From Schistosoma haematobium (Eukaryota > Platyhelminthes > Trematoda > Strigeidida > Schistosomatidae), in contig NC_067201.1 of the NCBI RefSeq assembly GCF_000699445.3, forward strand, positions 12,579,501 to 12,643,500: a stretch of DNA of 64,000 nt, written 5' to 3'. The translations under genes were made by a program, and so were the position numbers. Numbering within the stretch: position 1 is the first letter of the stretch; every line of letters starts with the position of its first letter. Of the stretch, positions 34,320 through 45,914 are shown one piece after another. The notes beneath the pieces are model-generated. The model was not told the origin of the DNA. It saw only the letters and a list, made by a program, of their open reading frames with translations, and did no database searches.

Positions 34320-34900
34320 GAAAAGATATGATGGAAAAACTTGTAGACTAGTTTTTTTTATATTTTCCCCGGTTGACTGTTATTATTAATTAATTGAATA
34401 AGAAATTGGCATTCATACCTAATTTGATATTTATTTACATAAAATTGAATACAGAATGTTTGTGTGTTATTTAAATAATTTACTTCTATTCTATTGGTTA
34501 TTAAAATGTGAATAAATTGCGCGAAATTATCCAATCAAGTGATTTCTTACAATTTCACTAGTATTTAACATGAATATTAGTTATATACATTACTTATTCA
34601 GGCATAGATACAAACTTTTTTCTTTGTGCATATGTATGCGTGCGTGTGTTTGTGTGTGTGTGTGCCTGTGTGCGCCATACATAGTTTCAGTAAAATAGTT
34701 TAACATCATAAGATCTTAATAATTATTTTCATCACGATAGTTAAATAATAATATTTTCCAGGTCATTTCACTAGTTATTCTACCAACCGGATATATGAAA
34801 TGAGAAATTTTCATTTCAGGTAGTTTACCTTTAAAAAAAAAATAAAATACCTTGATGTGTTTTTCATACTATTCACACGTATGGGAAAAAAAAATATATA
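34317..34900. other. Intron 7, AT-rich with TG tract
   Basis: A GTGTGTTTGTGTG tract near 34640-34670; otherwise nothing recognised. Confidence 0.5.
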
Positions 34901-34903
34901 TAT

Positions 34904-35165
34904 ATAATCAGAAGGGGTTTTGTAGAGATTGTAGTAATTTCAGTAGTTGAGATCATGAATCAATTGAAGCTAGAAAACTATGAAAAACCTGGAAGCACTG
35001 AATGGCCATTTCGTCCTATTGTGGGACTTCTCAGAAGTGTGTATCCATGACGCCGCCTCGAGAGGTTCCAACTCAGGATCTATCAGTGTTCCAGGTTTTC
35101 CTTGGTGGTTTAGTTTCAATTAACTCATGAATTCAACTGCTAAAATATCTATTTTAATCCTTTTG
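34904..35165 (-). repeat. SINE-B composite, second copy of the 21571 type
   Basis: Minus-strand tail and hammerhead (core CTGAGAAG, mutated) through the B-box region to CTATCAG, then a plus-strand TGTTCCAGGTTTTCC ... CTCATGAATTC. Same junction as 21571-21760. Confidence 0.8.
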
Positions 35166-35354
35166 GAAATACATTTCATTTAAGACATTATATCTGTCTA
35201 ATGTCTGCTTTAACAATTCCAATCATATTTGAAAATCTTTAAAAGTCTAGATATTCAACTATTGTTTCTTAATCTAAATTAACTTTTTTTCTAGAACAAA
35301 GTGTATAAAAACTTTTCTTAAATTCATAAGTCATTTTAATGAATGAATGCACAA

Positions 35355-35600
35355 GTCGATGTAAGCTAAATCATCATGGAAAACGTGGAATCATTGGACG
35401 ACCGTTTTGTCCTAGTATGAAACTCCTCAGTCATGTGTGTTCACGATCATGCATACGAGATTCAAATCTACGACTTTTGGTCTCGCGAACAACTAACCTT
35501 TAAATCACTGAGCTGGCATCCAACAGTGTTCATGTCTAACTTTCATGTGTTTACTACTGACCAGCTCTGACATGATTTCACTGAGTTCTAATGAGAAGCC
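35355..35600 (-). repeat. SINE-B copy, minus strand
   Basis: Tail, ribozyme with CAAA in place of GAAA, inverted head and GTGTTCATGTCTAAC block, then body fragments. Confidence 0.75.
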
Positions 35601-36164
35601 GTGATCCTATTCTCTTAAATAGTTATCTAGATAATGAATTGATATTAAGTGATTTAAACTTACAAAAAAGGCTATCTGTAGTCCTAATTTGTAAGTTATA
35701 TGTATAGTCTAAACTTCCTTCAATGAAATGTCTTGTTCATTGAAAATCAGTTAAGATAAATTCCATAAATATTTTATAAACTTGACCAATGTTATTTTTT
35801 CTTAAGTTTCCTTACAATCCTATGTAATAGTTCATCTTGTGTACTTATTAGCTATCTCTAGACGATGTATAAGTATTGAATTGAAAATCTTTTTTTTATA
35901 AACCTGTCTCAAATGTTCTCCTTCTACTTGAATAAATCCTCTTATAATCATCATTATTTAGAGGTGACTGATGATATACTTTAAGGATATGGTTTTCTGG
36001 TACTTCATATCAAATTAAATCGGTATGTTTGGATTGATGCCTCAGATAGTAATTACACTATATACACAAATTGTTATGTAAATCAATATTGTCTTAGAAA
36101 ATGAAGAAAAAACATTAAAAATTTTTGTAGTTTAAATAACAAATTGATTGTTATTTAAATTACC
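35601..36164. other. Intron 7, no recognised element
   Basis: AT-rich; nothing recognised. Confidence 0.5.
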
Positions 36165-36385
36165 TAAAAGCATCTCAGTCCTACAGGAGGTTAGTTACGG
36201 CTCGGATTGCTCAGTGGTAACGTCTCCGACTGTGAAGCTGGGTGACACGAGATCGAATCCGCCAGGGAGCACCAGTTCCCTCAAGATTACAGGTACACCT
36301 TGATGACGAGTGCCAAGTAGCACGAAACCCGGGTCCAGGGTTTCCTGTTGACTACCTCCAACTACCAACTAAATCTCATTACCTA
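36165..36385 (+). repeat. SINE-C copy 1
   Basis: A third tRNA-like family: A box TGCTCAGTGGTAACG, B box GATCGAATCC, then a hammerhead region (about 36298-36343) with stem II GTGC/GCAC and palindromic stem III ACCCGGGT. The core's first C is changed (TTGATGACGAG), so it is probably inactive. Ends near GACTACCTCCAAC. Confidence 0.85.
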
Positions 36386-36860
36386 AAAGCATTGGATAGA
36401 CATTCTACACTAGTATGAGACTTCACACCAGTGTACATTCATTACTCTACATCCGGGGATTGAATCATAACTCGAATTTTGAACATTCTATAATCTACAC
36501 AAATCCCTCTATGCTAATAATGAGTATTTTCTCACTAGCGATCTATTCAAGATACGATTCCTAGAGTTCTAATCAGAACTTGTGACCAGTGAAGTTCAGT
36601 TATTGTCGGATGTGAAAGAGTTATTTACCACAGACTTTGGATTATTATGAATTATAATGATTAACTAAAGTTAGACATACACAAGAGTGGATGTCAATTC
36701 AATGGTTTCAGTTAAGCAAATAACTGCAGGCTTCGAAGATCTTGTGTTTGATTCCCTATGACATTGTTGTGAATACACATAGGTGAAAAGTTCCATACAA
36801 AAACGAAATGGGTGTCCAGAGCTTCTTCATTTCTAGCAATGATCTAACTAAAATTGTTCA
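36386..36860. repeat. Old SINE-B fragments
   Basis: 36386-36480 is a minus-strand ribozyme and head remnant. 36490-36850 is a diverged plus-strand full unit with GAGTTCTAATCAGAAC, GTTAGACATACAC and a ribozyme remnant (AAACGAAATGGGTGTCC). Confidence 0.65.
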
Positions 36861-36943
36861 GTAATATAAACTATACAAATTTAACAATCATTATAAAACT
36901 CCTGTCCTAATAATTTTGTATTTATTATCAACGTTATATATAT

Positions 36944-37050
36944 AGGACGAAACGGCCATCCAGTGCTTCCAGGTTTTCCATGGTGGTCTAGCTTCAATTG
37001 AATCATCAATTCAACTATTAAATTACTATAATATTTGATTAAAGTAGATA
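36944..37050 (+). repeat. SINE-B 3' part truncated inside the ribozyme
   Basis: Begins at TAGGACGAAACGGCC, that is at stem II of the hammerhead, directly after a short TA run, and carries the full tail. Confidence 0.85.
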
Positions 37051-37870
37051 AACTATGCAGATTGTAAAATGAAGATTTAATGATCACAATTTATGAATCT
37101 ATTGCACAAAGTTATGTAACAAAAATGGTTTAATTGTATACTATTCAATTTCACACAAGTAGACAAATATTCTTGATTTCTTATCTACTCAATTTTTTTT
37201 TTTGGGTTTTTCAATAGTAGTCTAACTACAATTAGTTCATAATTTAAACTATGGACAATTTTACAGTCTATACAAATTCATTTATATGAATAAAAGAAAC
37301 TAGTTACATTTTCAACTTTCTGTTTTTGTTGTGATAACGAAGAGAGAGAGAGAGAAAACAACACATTTTGTTTTGATAATCACTGACTAATTTCCCGCCA
37401 TCTTCACTTTCCCCATACCTAGTTGTTATGCCTTTGACCAGTTAACAAAATACACAGATATTTAGTTCAGACATTTCTGTGTACGTGTGCGTGTGTATGT
37501 GTGTGTTAAATTAAGTATTTCACATACATATTTTACTGATTAATTAGGTCAGTAGACAGAGTAGTTTATTTACTTAGTTCAATTTATTGTTTTTAAATTA
37601 AAATTATAATAGTATTAATAATTTGTTTTAGTAAACATTATGAAAGTGACTTTTTAAAAGAGTTAAATGCAACAGATATGCCTTACTAATACGTACTAGA
37701 TAATATGAAACCGATGTCAAGTAAGAGTTCCTATAGACTACCTCTAACCAACATCTTAAACTGTTTATTTTTATATTGGGATTGGATATAATCAGGTAGA
37801 TTGTTCAATCTGTATTATGATGATTTAAATCATGGACTAACTTAAAGTAAACAAACATTGAAATACAACT
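37051..37870. other. Intron 7, mostly unique
   Basis: 37190-37270 resembles a SINE-B tail. There is a (GA) tract near 37341 and a GT tract near 37488-37506. Confidence 0.5.
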
Positions 37871-38240
37871 GTCTAATGCTTTATATTATCACGTCCATTG
37901 TATTTTGATGTCAGGTGGTTGAAGGTAGTCAGTTGATATGAAAACTTACCTGATCTAAATATCGTGCTGGTTACCACTCACCAACAAGGTATACTTGTGT
38001 TCCGCATGAGATTTGAACTGGTTTGACTTAGTTTCATAGTGTGATGTGTTATCACTTAACAGTGATGAGCAGGGATATCTGTGCACGCGATTTTGAGTCA
38101 TTTAGATTAATGGACACAACAATTAATCATTTGAATTCGATCAGCACTTCAAGATTGAATGAGTACTCTACTGATCACTACTCAATGCCAGATAGCACGA
38201 AACTTAGGTCTTAGGTTTCCTTTCAGTCATCTTTAATCCA
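37871..38240. repeat. Old SINE-C fragments
   Basis: Inverted SINE-C remnant (TACCACTCACCAACAAGGTAT and an inverted head near 38010), then a plus-strand piece with CCAGATAGCACGAAACTTAGG near 38191. Confidence 0.55.
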
Positions 38241-38669
38241 CTCTATATAATATGGGGAATAGGAATACATCATATTTGATATCATTTATTTACAGTTAGA
38301 TTAGATATATATGAAGCGAAATGATTTGTATTTAATCTTACTGTATGAGCATATATCTACCATATCATACAATAATGAGTCTGTAACTATCTGACTAAGT
38401 CACATAATAACTCTTAAAACATGATTGCATGTCACAAGCGAGTGGGAAAAATTTATTTCATATGCCATTCGCCCCTCATCATATCAGAAAAATTTTCATT
38501 AACAGTTTAAAAATATGCAGAATGATATTTGTTTTTGCAAAACGAGATCAGTTAATAAGCAAATAAAGTCAAGGACTCGTTATATCTACTAGTGCAGTTC
38601 AAACACATCCAGTGTGTGGCAATTACCTACTTACAGCATTGAAAGATGATTAGTCCCCCAATAAAAAAA
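38241..38669. other. Intron 7, no recognised element
   Basis: AT-rich; nothing recognised. Confidence 0.5.
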
Positions 38670-38855
38670 GTTAGAAGTGTAAACAATTGGATACCAACTA
38701 AGTGATTTGAAGGTTTTTTTGATTCGATCTATGATGGATTTGTAGATGCATACTACTCCTGAGAAGTCCTATATTAGGACAAAACAACTGCTTTGTGTTT
38801 ATTGACTTCCAATATTTGTCTAAGATCATTTAGCGATGGAAGCTATGAAACTGGC
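38670..38855 (+). repeat. Old SINE-B fragment
   Basis: Ribozyme remnant CCTGAGAAGTCCTATATTAG with AAAAC in place of GAAAC, and a degraded tail. Confidence 0.6.
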
Positions 38856-39685
38856 TAACCCCCGTAAACCCCCTATTGTAAGTTATATGACCGTATTTTG
38901 CTTCAAGGCAAGATCTCGGGGTGCTAAAAAAATCATGAAACTACTCAACTTTCGTTATTCAAAATAAAGTCTTCGTAATATTGGTAACTATGCGTGTTTC
39001 CTTTCTTAATTTAATTTTTCTCACGAACTTTGACTTTTTAGCACTAATTTTAAGTGGCTAATTTTCTGTATCCTTCAAGGTAAGGCTTTTGTCACCATAT
39101 CATACTGTATTGTACAATTCCAAGTATTTATGCTTGAATATTAAATATTCTTTACACTTAATTTTCTTCCTGTGTTAGAGGTGAATTGTTCAAATACTGA
39201 ATGTCAGTTTCCGTCTTTGGGTCTATAATAGAACCGTTTATATAAGAATAACTCGATCGTTCTGTTATTGTCAAGTATCAGTGACTAACTGGAACTCCAA
39301 TTAGACATAATAGTTTTTCCTAAGATTTAACAAAGGATACTGTAATCATTAAGGTGTGTATTGATGGAGAGTTCCGTAGTAAGACGAAACAAATGACCAA
39401 TGTATCCTGGTCTATTCATCTCCACAAACCTCTTTCACTATGATTTTGATGATTATTAATAATGAATTTCACAAAGTCATATGTTTCATCTTAATTTTAA
39501 CTCATGATCAACCGAATAAATCTAAGGGGACATTCAAATGACCAATAGGAAATAAGCCAAAATGTACATTAAATAGTCTTGGTGAATTATTGTTTTTTTT
39601 TTTGGAAAAAAGTAAATGATTCCAACGAATCATTCTGGTATATTCACTCATTTGTTTTCTTTTCTTGTTTTATTCAAAATTTTAG
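38856..39685. other. Intron 7, 3' part
   Basis: A small SINE-B remnant at about 39345-39440 (GAGAGTTCCGTAGTAAGACG). Otherwise unique, ending at the CAAAATTTTAG acceptor. Confidence 0.55.
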
Positions 39686-39912
39686 GCTCCTTTACCAAAT
39701 ACATTTGATAGTTTTTGGACAATGATATGGGAACAAAATACAAGTGTTATTGTAATGCTTAGTAAACTTATTGAAATAGAACAAGTGAAATGTGATCAAT
39801 ATTGGCCAAATACTGGAACATTAATATTTTCTGATAAATTAATTGTAACACATTTAGAAACTAATGAATTAGCTAATTATGTAATACGTTGTTTTGAATT
39901 GAGAAAAGATAA
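39686..39912 (+). CDS. LAR: LAR-type receptor tyrosine phosphatase, exon 8 (D1, central part)
   Basis: 75 codons plus two bases. APLPNTFDSFWTMIWEQNTS corresponds to the LAR [20 protein letters not shown] helix region, IEIEQVKCDQYWPNTGT to KSRVKCDQYWPARGT, and LETNELANYVIRCFEL to the following beta strands. Phase 0 in, phase 2 out (GTAAGT donor at 39913). The VKCDQYWP motif is exact. The preceding 11.3 kb intron carries the SR2-like element and about ten SINE copies. Confidence 0.95.
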
Positions 39913-40009
39913 GTAAGTATTATTATTATTATTATGGTTTTGGGCCACTTTTATACACTTAAACTATTGGAATTAAGAATGATAATTTTTTTATAAACTA
40001 GATTAGATA

Positions 40010-40190
40010 GTAGTTATCAGAAAAATCCAAGAAACATAGTTAATCATGTTTAGCACTGGTCAGTCAGATGTAGTTATCATACCCTAGTGTTGATGCTCAC
40101 ATTAGGATTCGAACTGAGTAAGTTTTGATACAAACACCAGACGCATTATTAACTGAGTTACTGAATTCAGATAATTGTTAACTTGTTAAT
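40010..40190 (-). repeat. Old SINE-A fragment
   Basis: Inverted B box (GGATTCGAACTGAG) and A-box region (AACTGAGTTACTGAATTC) after a degraded ribozyme remnant. Confidence 0.6.
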
Positions 40191-40221
40191 GTATGAAGTT
40201 TACATGACCATGTTAAGTCTT

Positions 40222-40520
40222 TTTGATTGAACGCTATATTCGTTTCCTAAGCTATTCTGGTAACCCGTAAGCTAGAACTACACAGCGACCTGAAACACCA
40301 GAGAGAAGACGCAAAATATGAGAGAATTACTTTACTCCAAGGTTCGTTTTTGTACAGAAAACATGGGTATTTATAGATGTTAACGTTTGTTAAATCAGCA
40401 TTATATTTCGGCTAATCCGGTAACGACATATTATGCTACTGACCAATAGTAGCACGCCACGTTGGAATTCTAGAATGCTCCATCATGCTCTGATCGGCTA
40501 GGACTCTTCGGCTCCTTTTA
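40222..40520 (-). mobile_element. LTR-like repeat family G, copy 2 (partial)
   Basis: Shares with 13856-14271 the ATTGAACGCT start, GAGAGAATTACTTTACTCC and, inverted, the TATA-like CTATAAATACCC (near 40376). Then it diverges. Confidence 0.55.
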
Positions 40521-41309
40521 GGCCTCTGGAGGCTCCGTTGAAGTTCTCCGAAAGCCGACTCAACAGAACATCAGTGAAAATTGGATTTATTCCATTGTTA
40601 ATATTTAGTATAGAATTTGAATCAATCTTTTGTGGTATATACATATCCGGTATGAATATCCTCGATATCTTCATTTCGCTGTGATTTTGATGCAACTAAC
40701 AGCAAATAGTAATCATGGATTAATTATGATACAAACATTGTATCCTTTGAATAACTTATTGATTATTAGGACTTGGTAACTCAGTGCATAATATATTGAG
40801 ACTTGAAGTGAAAGATGTTCATTTCAAATTATTATTCAACTATCAACCATATATACCACATTTATATTCCTAAAATATGATTTATAGTTTAATAAATCAT
40901 TTCAAATATATAAGTCAACAGATAAACAACAAAAAATTTTTTTGTTCATTTTTTGTTGACCTTTGAAATATTGCCAAAAAACAACAAGCGAGTTAAATAA
41001 TAATGATCTGCAGAAAAAAATAGTTAACATACCACAAATAATCGTTGGCACCCAACCACCCACCCACCCAACTACACACCCACATACACTTAAACAAACA
41101 AACAAACAACAACTACAAATATTTTTGTCATCTAAATTGTTTATAATATGCATTTTTTTAGTATTTTATTTTATGGTATAAAGTGTTTTTTCTAAAAAAA
41201 CAAACCAGAATGGCATACCAGACAATAAGACGCTACGTAAGTAACCTCCATTACAACGTATTAATGATTATGATTGACAACAGTTTAATGGTTCGAAGGT
41301 ATAATTATT
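40521..41309. other. Intron 8, low-complexity and unique sequence
   Basis: CCACCCACCCAAC and AAACAAACAAAC tracts near 41055-41110 create open frames on both strands that do not look like genes. Confidence 0.55.
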
Positions 41310-41640
41310 TTCAGAAGGGGTTTGTGGAGATTTTAGAAATTTCACAGATTGAAATCATGAGTTAATTGAAGCTAGACCTCCATGGAAAACCTGGAAACAC
41401 GGGAGGGCTGTTTCGCCCTAGTATAGGGCTCTTCAGCAGTGAGCACCTACGATCCCGCCCCCCGCGAGATTCGAACCCAGGACCTATCAGTCTCGTGTCA
41501 GACTCCAGGAGTATCTCTTGAAGTCAGTCACTAGTGAGCAGATGATTATTATCAGAAGTGGTTTTTGGAGATTTTAGAAATTTCACAGATTGAAATCATT
41601 AGTCAGTTGAAGCTAGACCACCATGTGTTCGAATCTCGCG
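41310..41640 (-). repeat. SINE-B copies, minus strand
   Basis: Tail, ribozyme (41410-41436: stem II GCCC/GGGC, core intact, stems I and III poor), inverted B box GATTCGAACCCAGG, then a second partial unit with the GACTCCAGGAGTATCTC body and tail to the CACCATG end. Confidence 0.82.
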
Positions 41641-41760
41641 GGGTGCGGGATCGTGGACGCGCACTGCTGAGGAGTCTCATACTAGGACGAAACGGCCGTT
41701 CAGTGCTTCCAGGTTTTCCATGATGGTCTAGCTTCAGTTGACTCATGATTTCATTCTGTA
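41636..41760 (+). repeat. SINE-B 3' part, plus strand
   Basis: Starts inside the B box (GTTCGAATCTCGCGGGG), joined head-on to the preceding minus copies, and contains a complete hammerhead and tail. Confidence 0.85.
41661..41706 (+). ncRNA. Hammerhead ribozyme motif, SINE-B, intact
   Basis: Stem I GCACTG/CAGTGC, core CTGAGGA and GAAAC, stem II GTCT/GGAC (one wobble), palindromic stem III ACGGCCGT, cleavage triplet GTT (allowed NUH). Confidence 0.82.
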
Positions 41761-41861
41761 TAATTATTTATTTTAAAAAACGACATGAATACATTAGTAT
41801 TGTAAAAGAAGCATTTCATTTATTTAAAATGCTCAGTGATTCGGGTAAAAAGAAAGACTTA

Positions 41862-42150
41862 TGCTTTCGTAGTGAACATGAACATAGGTGTGGGCAACCA
41901 AATGTATTTGAATACAAATCATTACAGAATCTCTTAGAAAAATCTGAGAATCATACAATAAATACCTCATTTGAAAAATATCAATCAATTGTCTTAGACT
42001 TGATTGTTCCTTGTTTTCAAAACAATTATTCTCTGTTCTCATTCTCTTTACTTCGATCTTAATTTTCTACCGCTAGACGTTTCATTTTCTATTGATGATA
42101 CATATTACTTATATCTGTTGACATCAGTAGCATACACCATACTTTGCTGA
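41862..42150 (-). repeat. Dispersed repeat family D, copy 2
   Basis: Inverted relative to copy 1. Shares GAACATGAACATAGGTGTGG, AATCTGAGAATCATAC and TTGATTGTTCCTTGTTTTC blocks. Confidence 0.72.
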
Positions 42151-42639
42151 CAAACTAATCAGATTCAAGATAGCAGATTTTGGATTATTGCTAAAGCGTT
42201 TGTATATTCCCGTTGATATTAAGCACTACTAATTGATGAATCCAATCTTCAAACATTTACTTCCTAAGTGAATAGCTTTGATATTGCCAGATATTCTAAA
42301 GTATTAAACCCAATTGTACAATCCAGTAACTATCTAGCTCAAGGGATAACGCACTGCCTATTTATTTTACAAGTCGCCAATAGTTGCTAAATAAAATATA
42401 CTTTCACCTCATCATTGATAATTTGGTGTATTTATATTATTCAAGGTTCAAGAATAGAAGGAATGGATGTGAAGATAAACACATTGGTCTGTTATCAATA
42501 TACATATAGTTACCTGTTTGACTGTTTGTTAGCAGAGATTAATTCATTTTGGTTATAGACTAGTTTATAAACAAAACTATCCATCTGAGAATAGTAATAT
42601 ACTGCTCAAATTATACAATAAGTAATCAGTTCCAAATAA
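42151..42639. other. Intron 8, no recognised element
   Basis: AT-rich; nothing recognised. Confidence 0.5.
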
Positions 42640-42832
42640 ATACTTTTCCCTTGGTATTATTTGGCTTGTATCTTCCCATTGAGGTTTAAGACTGCAATTG
42701 ATCAGTCTGTTATCGGCATATGTGCATGCTGTGCGTTGCCTCGAGATGCAGGTACATGCAGCTAACGAGTCCTAAATAGGAGGAAACGCGCGTCCTGGAT
42801 TCCACTGCTAGCCACTATCCATCATTGCTTAC
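42640..42832. repeat. SINE-A inverted composite
   Basis: Minus-strand tail (TTGGTATTATTTGGCTTG ... GTTGCCTCGA) is fused at about 42745 to a plus-strand ribozyme and 3' part. The tRNA head is missing. The ribozyme has CTAACGAG (core G lost) but keeps GAAAC, palindromic ACGCGCGT and the CTGGATTCC stem I strand. Confidence 0.82.
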
Positions 42833-42939
42833 AAAAATAATTTTCCTTTCTAACTTATGTTGAAATCCCTGTATTTTTATTGGTAAATAAAGACAGAATT
42901 TTTGTCGTCAAGCCTAAATATCTTGTGTTCCATCGCAAA

Positions 42940-43020
42940 TGACCTTGTTAATGTACATTGTTAAAAAGTCTCGTAATAGAATAAAACAGTTATCCAGTGA
43001 CTTCTGGTTTTCTTAATGAT
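42940..43020 (+). repeat. SINE-B remnant
   Basis: AGTCTCGTAATAGAATAAAAC ribozyme remnant and degraded tail. Confidence 0.5.
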
Positions 43021-43139
43021 TCATTCACAAAAGTTAATCTATGATGAAACTTTATATAAAATGTATCTACAAAAAATCATTATAATGTAAGACATTTATA
43101 TAATAGATGAAAGAAATCTATAAATTAATCTGAATGTAC

Positions 43140-43625
43140 AATGTTGAATGTCTGGAGGTAGTCAATAGAAAACCACTTGTTAGTTGTCATTGGTCAACCG
43201 ATTGTACCTGTAAACTTGAGAGAACTAATGTTCCCTGTAAACCTGTGTCACCTAACATCACGGTTTAAAACGATAATTCAGGGCACTACTGACCTCATGT
43301 AAAACTGTGATATCTTTTTACAATTGATTGGTCATTATGTACAGACTTATGTTGTGTTTGTCTAGTCCTGATAATGAAGATTGAATCCTGTCGATTAGCT
43401 CATAGTTTAGCTACTAGTCTGGGTGACTCGATATCACTTGCACTATGTTTAAATGTTTGTTTGTGGAAGTTAACACGATACTCTAATGGATCTGGGATTC
43501 TTACTAGTTGGCACTCATCAATAATCTTGAAAGAATTGACGCTCCTTACGTGACTTGAACCTATTTAGATAGAAAATGTGATCAGTGGTAAAGAATTAGA
43601 CGAATATGACTTTAATCACTGCTGA
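43140..43625 (-). repeat. Old SINE-C fragments with flank module
   Basis: Inverted SINE-C tail (GGAGGTAGTCAATAGAAAACC) and head remnant at 43140-43290, a diverged flank module at about 43310-43450 (GTCCTGATAATGAAG, CTAGTCTGGGTGACTCG), and a further inverted remnant to about 43620. Confidence 0.6.
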
Positions 43626-44029
43626 GTGAACCATTAGCGATCAGACATTATTTTCACGATTATTACTTTATAAAAGTAGTATACCGTGTTTACAGAAAAA
43701 AGTATAAGTTTCTAATTTTTTAGTGGTATTACTAACTGAATTTCAACCAGAAATTGTAATGTTTCCTTATAAAATTGACTGTTCTAATGTATCAGACTGG
43801 TGTTTTTGCCTTAAGAGAAATTTTAGTTGTATGGTTACGATTTCTAATAATCAAGATCGCTCCTCCCTCTTTACTGGTCATACAACATTAAAATAATGTT
43901 TTCATTGATGTAAGATACAATTAGGAAATTCGTCTATTGGTGTCTCGTGAACTATATTATACTATACTATACATTAGGAGGGCTATAGTCACTAAGCTGA
44001 AGATCTACTACTAAATGATTAAATAATTG

Positions 44030-44200
44030 CAAATATATCTGTCTAACAGAATGTCAGTGGTAACGTTTTGAATTTTGAAACGGCGTGATATGGATTAGAA
44101 TTTCACAAGGAGGATCATTTTCTTCAAGATTACAGGTAAGTCTCCATTACGTGTATTAAAATATCAATAAACCTAGATCATCCAGGGCACTTTTGCCAAA
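44030..44200 (+). repeat. Old SINE-C copy
   Basis: CAGTGGTAACGTTTTG A-box region, CTTCAAGATTACAGGTAAG pre-ribozyme block and a destroyed ribozyme. Confidence 0.6.
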
Positions 44201-44374
44201 TACATTCAACCACCCAATACGTTAAATTTCATTTAATCTGATCAGTGTTAATTTAATGTAAGTTTCGATTGCGAAATTACGCATTTTTATACTACATGCA
44301 GTACATACTGATTAGTTACATCGAATCAGACAGGTTCTTGTTAAAGTTCACTTTCAAATGACTGTATGAAATCA

Positions 44375-44620
44375 CAGTTGATTGATCACTGGGTGGTGAC
44401 CAATGTCATGCGTGTCAAGTCCTTATTTAGTGCAGACCGAATGCTATCGACCATGTTGCAATGTGGCCACCAGTCTAGGTGACTCGGGATGGGTGACACG
44501 GGATCGAATCCGTCCGGGAGCACGAGTTCCCTCAAGATTACAGGTACGCCTTGCTGACGAGTGCCAAGTAGCACGAAGCCAGGGTCCAGGGTTTCCTGTC
44601 GACTACCTCCAACCACCATA
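44375..44620 (+). repeat. SINE-C copy 2 with upstream flank module
   Basis: 44380-44477 is a module (GATCACTGGGTGGTGACC ... CCAGTCTAGGTGACTCG) also present inverted at 59270-59385. It is fused to the head at GGGTGACACGGGATCGAATCC. The ribozyme region 44546-44592 has GAAG instead of GAAA. Ends GACTACCTCCAACCACC. Confidence 0.83.
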
Positions 44621-44923
44621 TAATCTCGACTGTATGAAAATTAATTAAACATACTAATTGATTATTAATTTATAGATAAATTTCAGTGTAGGGTTGTGGA
44701 GATTGTTGAATATCAGTGAAACAATAGACAGACCAACGATAAATTTTAATCAGATTTGCAATTTCACTAAAAACCGATATGTACTTTAATGTTTGTATTT
44801 TCCTTAGTTGTATACATCAATCTGTTTATTATTATATACAGTATTAGTTAAAGTTAATGAACATAATAAAATCCGTTTTCTTAACCGCTTCTTTTTATTT
44901 CATTTGACTACTGTGTTTACTAG

Positions 44924-45087
44924 AGAACATAGAAAAATTTGGCATTTGCAATACACAAGTTGGCCAGATCAAGAAGTACCAACTTATTCTACTGTATTCT
45001 TAATGTTTCTTCGACGTGTTGGTACAATTACACCGAACGATTGTGGTCCAATTGTTGTACATTGTTCATCAGGAACCGGAAGAACAG
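44924..45087 (+). CDS. LAR: LAR-type receptor tyrosine phosphatase, exon 9 (D1 catalytic loop)
   Basis: Carries the D1 active site. TSWPDQEVP holds the general-acid aspartate of the WPD loop (codon 44967-44969; consensus WPDHGVP). IVVHCSSGTGRTG is the phosphate-binding loop with the nucleophilic cysteine at 45063-45065 and the Cys-x5-Arg arginine; consensus is HCSAGVGRTG, so Ala-to-Ser and Val-to-Thr. The acceptor is TGTTTACTAG; the first base completes a lysine codon from exon 8 (phase 2), and the exon ends in phase 1 at GTAAGA. FLMFLRRVG matches LAR LAFLRRVK. The domain is probably catalytically competent as far as this exon shows. Confidence 0.95.
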
Positions 45088-45404
45088 GTAAGAAAAGTAC
45101 TGATTAGCACAATACTACTGATATACTAAAAACGATAATAATAGTAATAAACATTATAATCTATTAAAAAAATTTATAACTGAACATTTTGGCGAGAGGC
45201 TAATTTATAGACAAACTGTGATTGATACTAAAGTGACGACTGATAAATTTCAACCACTTAATACCGCCGAAATGGTTATAAAGTAATGTGAGGAATTGGG
45301 AAGAAAAGTTGGAGGTGGTAATTCCAACTGTCTTTAATTTAAATATGACTAACTGGTTCATAAATTACAATTCCCGCCAACTTTTCAAACTGAATTAATT
45401 TCAA

Positions 45405-45840
45405 GGGTTGAGATCATGAGTCAATAGAAGCTAGACCACCATTGAAAACTTGAAAGCACTGGACGGCTGTTTCGTCCTATTAAGGGACGCCTCACTAATG
45501 CGCATCCACGACCCTGCGTCGTGGGATTCGATATCATTATCGCACGCAAACACTTGACCTCTAAACCACTAAGCCGGCCGGTATCTAATTGTATTAATGT
45601 CTAACTTCAACTAATTCACGAAATTGAGCGACACAAATTTCCTGGAGTTCTAGTGAGGAGCAATGACCAGTGGAGTTCAACCTGGTCTGTTGTGACATAG
45701 TAACTCACTGATGACATTGGTGGACGAAACGGACGTCCAATACTTCCAGGTTTCTTATGATGGACTAGCTTCAATCGACTCATGATCTAAACTATTAAAA
45801 TTTACTATAAGATCCACAAAAACCCTTCTGATATGAATTA
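45405..45840. repeat. SINE-B composite
   Basis: 45405-45640 is a minus-strand unit with a mutated ribozyme (CCTCACTAA). From about 45640 the plus-strand body runs to CATTGGTGGA and jumps directly to CGAAACGG (45724), deleting the tRNA head and half the ribozyme, then the tail. Confidence 0.78.
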
Positions 45841-45914
45841 ATTTCACTGACAAAAAGTCAGAAGCTATGTATAGCTCTCTACTGTAATAAGTTTAATTGT
45901 ACCTATATATGTAT

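Noticed and set aside
40902..41181. Overlapping Cys/Val-rich and Thr/Pro/His-rich frames
   Set aside because: Produced by CCACCCACCC and AAACAAAC simple repeats; no start context, splice sites or homology.
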